DNA from: an uncultured Devosia sp.
GTDB taxonomy: Bacteria; Pseudomonadota; Alphaproteobacteria; Rhizobiales; Devosiaceae
Direction of reading: 5' to 3'
DNA length: 6,987 nt
Assembly (NCBI GenBank): GCA_946480655.1
Contig: CAMLKN010000117.1
Span: 1-6,987, forward strand
Positions 1 through 6,474 of this stretch are shown here, in pieces; positions within the stretch are counted from its first letter, which is position 1, and each line of letters starts with the position of its first letter. The translations under genes and the position numbers were made by a program. The notes below the pieces were generated by a model. The model was not told the DNA's origin. It was given only the letters and a program-made list of their open reading frames with translations, and ran no database searches.

Positions 1-47
1 CCCCCAGATTCGTAGTCTGGTGCTCTATCCAGCTGAGCTACGGGCGC
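1..47 (-). tRNA. tRNA-Arg (anticodon ACG), 3' part cut off by window edge
   Basis: Read on the minus strand, the RNA begins with acceptor strand GCGCCCG, then TA, a D-arm with GCTC/GAGC stem, and an anticodon arm with stem CCAGA/TCTGG enclosing loop CTACGAA. The anticodon is ACG (plus-strand positions 11-13), so the tRNA reads arginine CGN codons; in bacteria its A34 is normally edited to inosine by TadA. Only the first 47 nucleotides are present. The T-arm, the 3' acceptor strand and any CCA lie beyond the left edge. No convincing promoter was found in the 123 bases between it and the upstream kinase gene. Confidence 0.95.
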
Positions 48-170
48 GCAGGCCGACTATGCGGCGGGCTTTGTGGACCGGTGCATTCGCTGCTTCCGAT
101 CAAAGCGGGGCAACCCATACATGGGCGCCAGAGCCATTGCAAGCGTGTCGAGACGATTTTTGTGAAAGCG

Positions 171-1598
171 TCATGTCGCTGCGGGGCGATGCGGCAGGGT
201 GATGTCGAAGCGCGTCCCGCGATCCGCCTCCACCAGGGCCAGGGTACCCCCGTGGGCCTCGACGATTTCCCGAGCTATGGCAAGACCAAGGCCCGTTCCA
301 CCGGACCGCACGGAACCTTCGAAAGCCACGAAAAGGTTCTTGCGTGCCCGCTCCGGCAGGCCGGGACCATTGTCGATGACAGAAATCACGGTGCGGTCGG
401 CATGGCGCGCAGCGCTCACGACGACCCCCGGCTCGCTCAGCTCCGGGCCGCCCGACTCCAGCGCCTCGCGGGCATTCTTGATCAGGTTGACCAGCACGCG
501 TCCCATCTGGCCAGCATCGACATCGACAACGAGCGCCTCGTCGACGTCATTGCGAAAAGCGATCAGGGGATTGCCGGAGGCTTTCGCCTCAAACGCCGCG
601 TCGTCCACCAGGCCCTTGAGGGAGACGCTGGCAAAGCGCGGCACAGCGGAGGTCTCCCGTCCGTAGTCAAGCACAGATTGGGCAAAGCCGATGGCCCGGT
701 CGAGCGTGTTCACCAATCGCGGGGCCAGGCGCTGCACCTTGGGATCGTCAAGGGTTGCCACCTGGTCGGAGAGCAGTTGCGCCGATGTCAGCGTATTGCG
801 CAGGTCATGGTTGATCTTGGCGACCGCCAGGCCAAGATCGGCCAGATGCCGCCTTTGGCGCAGCATGGAGAAGAGGTCGCTCTCCATCTCGGCCAGTTCG
901 CGCTCGAGAATACCGATTTCGTCGCGCCGCGTCGTAGGGTCGAGAATCAGAGCCGCATTCTCCGGAGCCTTGCGGAAGGCGAGCATATTGCCGGTCATCC
1001 GCAGGACCGGATCGATGAACAGGCGGCTGACCAGAACGTAGAGGACGAAAGCGGTGACCGCGGCGATGCCGAGCGACACCAAGGCGATGGAGCGCGAATA
1101 GTCGAGCATATCGCGCCGCAAGGGCGCCTCGGGCATCAGGAGTTCGACGAGGCTTTCCTCCATGTCGCCGGTTCCAACGACGCGAAGCGTTCGCCCAGGG
1201 CCGGCAAACAACGTGTCGAGCGCACCCAGAACCTGGCTGGGCAAGTCGCGCAACCGAAGGTCGGCCGTCACCACTTCGTCGGGCATCACCGGATTGGCCA
1301 GTTCAATCATCTGGCTCTGGCCTTCGCGCCGATAGACGATGGCATTGGCGCCGGCCGAATTGAGAAGCCTGTCCGTCAATTCCTGCGGCAGGGCCATCAC
1401 GTCGGGCACGGCGTCGAGTACGCGGGCCGCCACCACGCCGACGCGCAGCCGGTCCTCGAGCCAGGTTGAGCGAAAACTGGCGAGCGAGGGCAGATAGACC
1501 ACGATCTCGACGAGCAGGATGACGCCGATGATCGTGGCGATCAACTTGCTTGAAAGGCCGGAGAACCGGCCGGTCATGACGCTGGGCAGGTCTTTCAT
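171..1598 (-). CDS. Membrane-bound sensor histidine kinase with HAMP-like linker
   Basis: This is a 475-residue two-component sensor kinase that would autophosphorylate on His and pass the phosphate to a response regulator. Two membrane helices (about residues 18-38 and 169-190) enclose a periplasmic sensing region of roughly 130 residues that I do not recognise. A HAMP-like linker follows (about 190-245). The phosphoacceptor H-box is INHDLRN with His264; Asp265 and Asn268 fit the DxxN pattern linked to phosphatase activity in HisKA kinases. The ATPase domain has the N-box NLIKNAREAL (371-380), G1 DNGPGLP (409-415) and G2 GGTGLGLA (433-440), so it looks catalytically complete. The ATG start has AGGA 8 bases upstream. 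The gene lies 54 bases downstream of the flavoprotein gene on the same strand with no terminator between, suggesting co-transcription. No response regulator is in the window, so partner and signal are unknown. Confidence 0.93.
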   Translation of the reverse strand: MKDLPSVMTGRFSGLSSKLIATIIGVILLVEIVVYLPSLASFRSTWLEDRLRVGVVAARVLDAVPDVMALPQELTDRLLNSAGANAIVYRREGQSQMIELANPVMPDEVVTADLRLRDLPSQVLGALDTLFAGPGRTLRVVGTGDMEESLVELLMPEAPLRRDMLDYSRSIALVSLGIAAVTAFVLYVLVSRLFIDPVLRMTGNMLAFRKAPENAALILDPTTRRDEIGILERELAEMESDLFSMLRQRRHLADLGLAVAKINHDLRNTLTSAQLLSDQVATLDDPKVQRLAPRLVNTLDRAIGFAQSVLDYGRETSAVPRFASVSLKGLVDDAAFEAKASGNPLIAFRNDVDEALVVDVDAGQMGRVLVNLIKNAREALESGGPELSEPGVVVSAARHADRTVISVIDNGPGLPERARKNLFVAFEGSVRSGGTGLGLAIAREIVEAHGGTLALVEADRGTRFDITLPHRPAAT

Positions 1599-1652
1599 CG
1601 CCCCGATCCTATGTCCTTCGCCCCCCGGCGTCAGGATGTATCTTGTCCCGTA

Positions 1653-3095
1653 TCAACGGCGCAGCAAGCGCTTGAGCTCGCCGCGGCGCCTGGCAAAGGA
1701 AGATACGCTGCGGCTGGCCAATCGGTTTTCGCCCAGCGCCGCAAGACTCGCCATCAGGCTGGGATACGGCAGCGGCAGGTCGGCCAGCGCGTCCAGGGGC
1801 ATCCCTTGGTCCATGGCCAGCGCCAGGACACCGGCCAGCTCCGCGGCCCCTGGGCCGACGAGGCTGGCGCCGACGATCTGCCCTTTGGGATTGGTCACGA
1901 CCTTGATGAGCCCGCCCTCGCGCCCCTGGGCCCGGACCAAGTCGTTCTCGGCGAGGTTCACGCGATGAATGCCATGCCCAGACGCCAGCTTGCCCTCGTT
2001 CTCCGGAAGGCGACCAAGCTGGGCAAGCGCGGGATCACAAAGCACGAGGCGCGGCATAGCGCCGGGCCGGTGCCGCGGCGCGCCTTGAATCAGCGTGTCG
2101 ACGACCGACCGGCCATGCGACAGGGCGTATTGCCACTGATCGATCCCGGCAGCCACCCCGACCACGCGGACCCGGCCATTGCTGGTCTGTCCCAATGCGT
2201 TGACAGCATAGCGGCCCGCCTGACCCCGCACCGGCCGCAATCGCGCCGCCTCGAGTCCAAGGCTCTCAAGCCGAGGGACCTGACCCTGGGAAACCAGGAT
2301 ATGGGACAGATCCAGCGCTTCCACCTCGCCGCTGCCCAGGGTGACCGTTGCTCCCACACCCTGCGAACGCGGTTGCAGGGCATCGACCCTGGCCCCGTCG
2401 AGGACGCGCACGCCGTCCTCCGCGAGGGCCTGCATCAGGATGCTGGCCGTTTCGATGTCAAAACCGGCCAGAGCCCAACCTTGGGGCACCAGCGTCACTT
2501 CCGAACCGAAGCGCGCGAAAATCTGTGCCATGGCCATGGCCTCTGGATCCGCGCCGATGACGAGCAGGTGCGTCAGCTTGCGGGGACTGTCCAAAATGGA
2601 CTCAGGAGTGAAGTAGCTGGCCTCCTCTAGCCCCTGTATTGCAGGGATGGCCGGATCGCCGCCAACTGCAAGAATGATCGCCTGCGGCCGAATCTGCCGG
2701 TCGCCGACCGCCAGCGTGGCCGCATCGACAAAACGCGTCTCTCCGGTCACGACCTCGATCCCCAGCGCCGCCAGGCGCTCGTGGCTGTCGAGCGGTGCCC
2801 GCGCGGCGGCGACCTTCAGGGCCCGCTCCCGCACTGCCTTCATTGAAGTCTTTGGATCCGCAGCGCCCAGTCCTAACCGGGACGCCGTCCGCATGTCCGC
2901 GGCAACAGCAGCGCTGGCAGCCAGGGCCGCCACATGCAAGGCTCGCTGCGGCCCGTCAAAGGGTTCGGCAAAGCCCCGATCGACCAGCATGACGCGGGCT
3001 CCCAGCCGTCGTGCATATTGTGCCAGGGCAATTCCCAGAGCCCCCGCACCGACAATACAGAGCTCGGGTCGTGATAACTCAGCCATATCCGCCAT
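1653..3095 (-). CDS. Degenerate dihydrolipoamide dehydrogenase-like FAD protein, active-site motifs lost
   Basis: This is a 480-residue protein (from the ATG at 3095) with the three-part plan of pyridine-nucleotide disulfide reductases: FAD Rossmann segment IVGAGALG (residues 14-21), a central NAD-type domain, and a C-terminal dimerisation-type domain (about 350-470). By eye it aligns with E. coli Lpd end to end, but key residues are gone. The loop that carries CxxxxC in Lpd is shortened and Cys-free (FDGPQRALHVA, 46-56). The NAD motif GxGxxG reads GADPEA (181-186). The Asp of the second FAD motif is Val314. The catalytic HP...E is YPSLMA (444-449). Only two Cys exist, at 13 and 353. Disulfide reductase activity is therefore unlikely; FAD may still bind. 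The start is uncertain: GTG at 3155 gives 500 residues, and ATG at 3086 is also possible. I chose 3095 because family members begin shortly before the first strand. It is probably the first gene of an operon with the kinase. Confidence 0.85.
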   Translation of the reverse strand: MADMAELSRPELCIVGAGALGIALAQYARRLGARVMLVDRGFAEPFDGPQRALHVAALAASAAVAADMRTASRLGLGAADPKTSMKAVRERALKVAAARAPLDSHERLAALGIEVVTGETRFVDAATLAVGDRQIRPQAIILAVGGDPAIPAIQGLEEASYFTPESILDSPRKLTHLLVIGADPEAMAMAQIFARFGSEVTLVPQGWALAGFDIETASILMQALAEDGVRVLDGARVDALQPRSQGVGATVTLGSGEVEALDLSHILVSQGQVPRLESLGLEAARLRPVRGQAGRYAVNALGQTSNGRVRVVGVAAGIDQWQYALSHGRSVVDTLIQGAPRHRPGAMPRLVLCDPALAQLGRLPENEGKLASGHGIHRVNLAENDLVRAQGREGGLIKVVTNPKGQIVGASLVGPGAAELAGVLALAMDQGMPLDALADLPLPYPSLMASLAALGENRLASRSVSSFARRRGELKRLLRR

Positions 3096-3181
3096 GGGGC
3101 CAGAACCAATGCTGCTCTTATGCGGGCGAACGGGCGGCTTGACAACTCTCTCCACAAGCGCGTTCCAGGCGCCAAGGCGCG

Positions 3182-3210
3182 TTGACTTGAGAGACGCTTT
3201 TCCCTATAGA
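3182..3210 (+). promoter_or_regulatory. Sigma-70 type promoter of the rpmH cluster
   Basis: The -35 element is TTGACT (3182-3187, 5 of 6 consensus matches) and the -10 element is TATAGA (3205-3210, 4 of 6), separated by exactly 17 bases. Transcription would start near 3216-3218, giving an rpmH leader of about 95 bases. A short inverted repeat, GCGCC-AA-GGCGC (3169-3180), abuts the upstream edge of the -35. The element lies in the divergent region between the flavoprotein gene and rpmH. The start site itself is inferred. Confidence 0.8.
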
Positions 3211-3256
3211 CGCCACCAACCCGGAAGACGGTGCGTCTGTCAGCCGTCGCCACTTT

Positions 3257-3302
3257 CTGCTTTCAAGCAGCACCAAACAAGAGGAACCGTGCGCTCGCGC
3301 GG
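3257..3302 (+). promoter_or_regulatory. Structured rpmH leader with a Shine-Dalgarno sequence between two hairpins
   Basis: The only good Shine-Dalgarno sequence, AGAGGA (3280-3285), lies 26 bases before the rpmH ATG, too far for normal initiation. Between them, 3287-3302 can fold into a 6-bp stem (CCGUGC with GCGCGG, one G-U pair) around a GCUC loop, leaving about 10 unpaired bases between SD and ATG. A second small hairpin lies upstream (3257-3270, CTGCT/AGCAG with loop TTCA). The bases are seen directly; that these hairpins form in the RNA and help initiation is inference. Confidence 0.5.
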
Positions 3303-3311
3303 TCTGATGTC

Positions 3312-3446
3312 ATGAAGCGTACATACCAGCCCTCCAAGCTCGTGCGTGCCCGTCGTCACGGTTTCCGTGCGCGTATGGCAACCAAGGACGGCCGCGCGAT
3401 TCTCAATCGTCGCCGCGCCCTTGGCCGCAAGAAGCTCTCGGCCTAA
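3312..3446 (+). CDS. rpmH: 50S ribosomal protein L34
   Basis: This 44-residue, very basic protein of the large ribosomal subunit binds 23S rRNA. The start [12 protein letters not shown] and the Arg/Lys-rich body through GRKKLSA match L34 at its usual length with no gaps. The reading frame is open upstream to a GTG at 3231, but the family always begins at MKRTYQ, so the ATG at 3312 is the start. No Shine-Dalgarno sequence lies close to this ATG (see the leader entry). It is the first gene of the rpmH-rnpA-yidC-yihA cluster and is driven by the promoter at 3182-3210. Its stop codon overlaps the ribosome binding site of rnpA, so the two are probably translationally linked. Confidence 0.98.
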   Translation: MKRTYQPSKLVRARRHGFRARMATKDGRAILNRRRALGRKKLSA

Positions 3447-3461
3447 GGGATTCCTGGCCGG

Positions 3462-3869
3462 ATGACGGCCGATCTTTCCCAGCCGAAAGCGATACTGCGC
3501 CGTCTCAAGCGGCGCTCGCAGTTTTTGAGAGCCGCCCGGGGCAATCGCGCCGGGCGCTCTGCGTTTGGGCTGCAGGCCATTGCCAGCGCCGAAACCGAGC
3601 CGGGCGTCGGCTTCACGGTCACAAAGAAGGTCGGCAATTCTCCGGAACGAAACCGCATGAAGCGCCGCCTGCGCGCCGCTGCGGCAGCTTGTGCGCGTGA
3701 CTTTGTGCCCGGACATGACTATGTCCTTCTGGCGCGGCGCGAAGCCCTGAGCCAGCCGTTCGAAAAGATGGTAGCCGACCTGACCAGCCTCATCGCTCGT
3801 GTGCATGACACAAAGTCAGGCGAAAATCGCAATACCCCCGGCCGCGGCCAACGGAAACCGAGACCATGA
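3462..3869 (+). CDS. rnpA: Ribonuclease P protein component
   Basis: This 135-residue basic protein assists the catalytic RNA of RNase P in removing 5' leaders from precursor tRNAs. It shows the early LKRRSQF segment (residues 15-21), the central strand FTVTKKVG (51-58) and the signature RNR helix RNRMKRRLR (63-71). The basic tail after about residue 115 is typical of variable C-termini in the family. The ATG has AAGGGA (3445-3450) 11 bases upstream, overlapping the rpmH stop codon. Only 15 bases separate it from rpmH, a near-universal bacterial pairing. Its TGA overlaps the yidC ATG in an ATGA junction. The small gene yidD, often found between rnpA and yidC, is absent here. Confidence 0.97.
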   Translation: MTADLSQPKAILRRLKRRSQFLRAARGNRAGRSAFGLQAIASAETEPGVGFTVTKKVGNSPERNRMKRRLRAAAAACARDFVPGHDYVLLARREALSQPFEKMVADLTSLIARVHDTKSGENRNTPGRGQRKPRP

Positions 3870-5698
3870 ATTCTGACAATCGCAATGTCATCCTCGCCGT
3901 CGTGCTCAGCATGATCGTGCTGTTCGGTTGGCAGTTCTTCATTGCCGGACCGCAACTGGAACAGGCGCAGCGCCAGGCAGAGATCGCCGCCCAGCAGCAG
4001 GCGGAGGCCGAACAACTGGCGGTGCCGGCGACCAATTCCGATGGTTCGGCGGCCGCCCCGGCTGCGGACGCGCCGCTTGCCTTTGCCGACCGTGACACCG
4101 CCCTGGCCGCCACCAATCGCGTCAAGATTTCCACGGCCGACCTCGAAGGCTCGATCAACCTCACCGGCGCGCGCATCGACGACCTGCAGCTCAAGCAGTA
4201 TCGCGAGACCGTCGATCCGGACTCTGCGATTATCACGCTGCTCAAGCCGGCCGGTCTCGGCGACGCCTATTTCATCGAGCAGGGCTGGGCCGCAGCGGCG
4301 GGCGCCACCGTTACCCTGCCCGGCAGCCAGAGCGTCTGGACACTGGACGGCGACAATGCCACGCTGACCGCGCAAACGCCGGTAACGCTGCGCTTCGACA
4401 ATGGTGAGGGCCTGATTTTCCGCCGCACCTTTGCGGTCGACGAATTCTATCTCTTCACCGTCACCCAGACCGTCGAAAACACCGGCACAGGCGACGTGGC
4501 CCTGTTCCCCTATTCGCGCGTTGTCCGCCACGGCAACCCGAAGGTGCAGAACTTCTTCATCCAGCACGAAGGCCCGATCGGTGTGCTGGGTTCGAACAAT
4601 TATGTCGCCCGCAAGTATGCCGACCTTGCCAACGAGAAGCAGGTCGATTTCTCCTCGACAACCGGCTGGCTCGGCATTGCCGACAAGTATTGGGCGACTG
4701 CCGTGCTGCCCAAGGCCGGCACGACGATCAATGCGCGCTTTGCCTATAGCCAGACCAATGGCACCAACGTCTATCAGACCAATTATGTCGAGACGCAGCC
4801 GGTCATGGTGCCTGCCGGAGGCACGGTCAGCCACGAAGCCTATGTCTTTGCCGGCGCCAAGGAAGACCGCGTCATCAATTCCTACCAGCAGACCTACGGT
4901 TTCGATCGCCTGGAACTGCTGATCGACTGGGGCTGGTTCCACTTCCTGACCAAGCCGATGCACTGGCTGCTGGTCACCCTCTACGGCATCCTCGGCAATT
5001 TCGGCCTCGCCGTGCTGGCGGTGACCGTCATCGTCAAGGCTCTCTTCTTCCCGCTGGCCAACCGCTCCTACGCCTCCATGGCTGCCATGCGCCGCGTCCA
5101 GCCGGAAATGAAGGCCATTCAGGAACGCCTCAAGGACGACCGCGCTGCCCAGCAGCAGGCGATGATGGAGCTATACCGCAAGGAGAAGATCAACCCGCTC
5201 TCAGGTTGCTGGCCGATCCTTATCCAGATCCCGGTCTTCTTCGCGCTCTACACCGTCATCTTCATCTCGCTCGAAATGCGCCATGCGCCGTTCTTCGGCT
5301 GGATTCAGGATTTGGCGGCACCCGATCCGACCAACATCTTCACACTCTTCGGTCTCATTCCGTGGAACCCCACGGCCCTGCCCGTCCTCGGCTCGTTCCT
5401 GCATCTGGGCATCTGGCCGGTCATCATGGGCATCACCATGTGGGTGCAGATGCGCCTCAACCCGCCGCCGCCGGATCCGACCCAGGCCGCCATCTTCAAC
5501 TGGATGCCGGTGATCTTCACCTTCATGCTGGGCACGTTCCCGGCGGGTCTGGTGATCTACTGGGCCTGGAACAACACGCTCTCGATCGCCCAGCAGTGGT
5601 TCATCATGAAGCGCCATGGCGTCGAGGTGAACCTGCTCGGCAATATCGTCGACACGTTCCGCCGCAAGCCCAAGCCGGCCGAATCCAGCAAGAGTTAA
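3866..5698 (+). CDS. yidC: Membrane protein insertase YidC (Oxa1 family)
   Basis: This 610-residue inner-membrane insertase acts alone or with SecYEG to insert and fold membrane proteins. The N-terminal anchor helix (about 8-27) is followed by a Gln/Ala-rich stretch (about 31-52) and a large periplasmic P1 domain (to about 350), as in Gram-negative YidC. The conserved insertase core follows: helix TM2 (about 375-397), cytoplasmic loop with MAAMRRVQPEMKAIQERL (405-422), TM3 starting at NPLSGCWPILIQIPVF (443-458), and the C-terminal helices with FNWMPVIFTF (544-553) and FPAGLVIYW (558-566). Lys391 in TM2 appears to stand where E. coli has the groove residue Arg366, keeping the positive charge; this alignment is by eye. 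The tail is short and basic. Translation is probably coupled to rnpA through the 4-base overlap, since its own Shine-Dalgarno sequence is weak. Length is normal. Confidence 0.98.
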   Translation: MNSDNRNVILAVVLSMIVLFGWQFFIAGPQLEQAQRQAEIAAQQQAEAEQLAVPATNSDGSAAAPAADAPLAFADRDTALAATNRVKISTADLEGSINLTGARIDDLQLKQYRETVDPDSAIITLLKPAGLGDAYFIEQGWAAAAGATVTLPGSQSVWTLDGDNATLTAQTPVTLRFDNGEGLIFRRTFAVDEFYLFTVTQTVENTGTGDVALFPYSRVVRHGNPKVQNFFIQHEGPIGVLGSNNYVARKYADLANEKQVDFSSTTGWLGIADKYWATAVLPKAGTTINARFAYSQTNGTNVYQTNYVETQPVMVPAGGTVSHEAYVFAGAKEDRVINSYQQTYGFDRLELLIDWGWFHFLTKPMHWLLVTLYGILGNFGLAVLAVTVIVKALFFPLANRSYASMAAMRRVQPEMKAIQERLKDDRAAQQQAMMELYRKEKINPLSGCWPILIQIPVFFALYTVIFISLEMRHAPFFGWIQDLAAPDPTNIFTLFGLIPWNPTALPVLGSFLHLGIWPVIMGITMWVQMRLNPPPPDPTQAAIFNWMPVIFTFMLGTFPAGLVIYWAWNNTLSIAQQWFIMKRHGVEVNLLGNIVDTFRRKPKPAESSKS

Positions 5699-5721
5699 GC
5701 TGGATCGCAGCAAACTATCTG

Positions 5722-5754
5722 GGCCCGCCGGAACACCGGTGGGCCTCTCCTTTT
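5722..5754 (+). terminator. Rho-independent terminator between yidC and yihA
   Basis: A 10-bp stem (GGCCCGCCGG 5722-5731 with CCGGTGGGCC 5736-5745, one G-U pair) closes a 4-base AACA loop and is followed by TCTCCTTTT (5746-5754). It lies 24 bases after the yidC stop and 13 bases before the yihA start. Because it sits inside the cluster, it may be a partial terminator that lowers yihA expression. The T-run is broken, so efficiency is uncertain. Confidence 0.75.
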
Positions 5755-5767
5755 CAAGGGTCATGAC

Positions 5768-6412
5768 ATGACGCAGCCCGACTACCCACCCGACATCATC
5801 GAACGCGGCCGCCTGATGTTCGCGCGCCCCTTCGTCTTCGTGAAGGGTTGCGTCAAGCTGGCCGACCTGCCGCCCATGGACCGGGTCGAGATCGCCTTTG
5901 CCGGCCGCTCCAATGTGGGTAAGTCGAGCCTGATCAACGCCCTCTGCGGCACGTCGGGTCTGGCCCGCACGTCGAACACGCCCGGGCGGACCCAGGAACT
6001 CAACATCTTCGAGAGCCAGAGCGAGAACCTGCGCATCGTCGACATGCCCGGCTATGGCTATGCCAAGGCACCTGAGCCCAAGGTGAAGGCCTGGACAGCC
6101 CTCATCCATCAATACCTCACCGGTCGCGCCACGCTTCGCCGCGTCTATGTTCTGGTCGATAGCCGCCATGGCCCCAAGGACAACGACCTGTCGGTCATGA
6201 ACGAACTCGACCGTGCCGCAGTGAGCTATCAGGTCGTCCTCACCAAGATCGACAAGCCTTCAGCCAAGGAGCTCGAAGCCAATATCGCCAGGACCCACGC
6301 CACCATCGCCAAGCGTCCGGCCGCCCACCCCGACGTCATCCTGACATCGAGCGAAAAGGGTGAAGGCCTCACCCAGCTGCGGTCCGAGATCACGCTCCTG
6401 CTGGAGAGCTGA
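5768..6412 (+). CDS. yihA: Ribosome biogenesis GTP-binding protein YihA/YsxC (EngB)
   Basis: This 214-residue TRAFAC-class GTPase is needed for late assembly of the large ribosomal subunit (YsxC in Bacillus) and is usually essential. All GTPase motifs are present: G1 GRSNVGKS (46-53), G2 region TPGRTQ (71-76), G3 DMPGYG (92-97), G4 TKID (159-162) and G5 TSSEKG (193-198). Length is normal for the family. The start at 5768 has AAGGG 7 bases upstream; the ATG at 5763 runs into a stop after two codons and cannot be used. It is 69 bases from yidC across a terminator hairpin. No separate promoter is evident, so it probably depends on readthrough from the rpmH promoter. It ends facing the chemoreceptor gene. 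Confidence 0.97.
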   Translation: MTQPDYPPDIIERGRLMFARPFVFVKGCVKLADLPPMDRVEIAFAGRSNVGKSSLINALCGTSGLARTSNTPGRTQELNIFESQSENLRIVDMPGYGYAKAPEPKVKAWTALIHQYLTGRATLRRVYVLVDSRHGPKDNDLSVMNELDRAAVSYQVVLTKIDKPSAKELEANIARTHATIAKRPAAHPDVILTSSEKGEGLTQLRSEITLLLES

Positions 6413-6430
6413 GGAAGTCGGACAGAAGAA

Positions 6431-6454
6431 AGGGCGCCCGCAGGCGCCCTCTTT
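6431..6454. terminator. Bidirectional terminator between convergent yihA and chemoreceptor genes
   Basis: A perfect 8-bp stem (AGGGCGCC 6431-6438 with GGCGCCCT 6443-6450) closes the loop CGCA. It is followed rightwards by CTTTGT and, on the minus strand, by TTCTTCTG. It lies 18 bases after the yihA stop and 24 bases after the stop of the convergent gene, so it can serve both. Both T-runs are short and interrupted. Confidence 0.75.
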
Positions 6455-6474
6455 GTCGGCGATCCCAGAATGGT

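Noticed and set aside
114..142. Candidate minus-strand promoter for the tRNA: TTGCAA, 17-base spacer, TATGGG
   Set aside because: Spacing is ideal but the -10 matches only 3 of 6 positions and lacks the final T. Chance occurrence is likely, so it is not listed as a feature.
1..170. tRNA-Arg as an integration site for a mobile element
   Set aside because: No integrase, no repeat of the tRNA end and no foreign-looking genes are visible. The tRNA 3' end lies outside the window.
81..1469. Open frame of 462 codons on the plus strand, antisense to the histidine kinase
   Set aside because: Long antisense frames are expected opposite GC-rich genes. The translation shows no recognisable domain, while the minus-strand frame has every histidine kinase motif.
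1611..2630. Open frame of 339 codons on the plus strand, antisense to the flavoprotein
   Set aside because: It has no domain or convincing ribosome binding site, and the sense frame aligns with the Lpd fold end to end.
3148..3156. DnaA-box-like CTCTCCACA near rpmH, a locus linked to the origin in some bacteria
   Set aside because: It is a single 7 of 9 match to TTATCCACA with no cluster, AT-rich stretch or dnaA gene nearby. In alphaproteobacteria the origin is usually not at rpmH.
3169..3180. Short inverted repeat GCGCC-AA-GGCGC next to the rpmH -35 element, as a possible operator
   Set aside because: Five-base GC-only arms are common by chance in DNA this GC-rich, and there is no second copy to support an operator.
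3231..3311. In-frame upstream extension of rpmH from a GTG at 3231, with GGAAG just before it
   Set aside because: L34 begins at MKRTYQ in all families I know and the extra 27 residues match nothing. The GGAAG sits only 3 bases from the GTG.
3719..4963. Open frame of 414 codons on the minus strand, antisense to the end of rnpA and the first half of yidC
   Set aside because: It is a GC-driven shadow of yidC, with composition typical of antisense frames and no recognisable motif.
5201..6169. Open frame of 322 codons on the minus strand spanning the end of yidC, the terminator and the start of yihA
   Set aside because: It runs across two unmistakable genes and a terminator and shows no domain.
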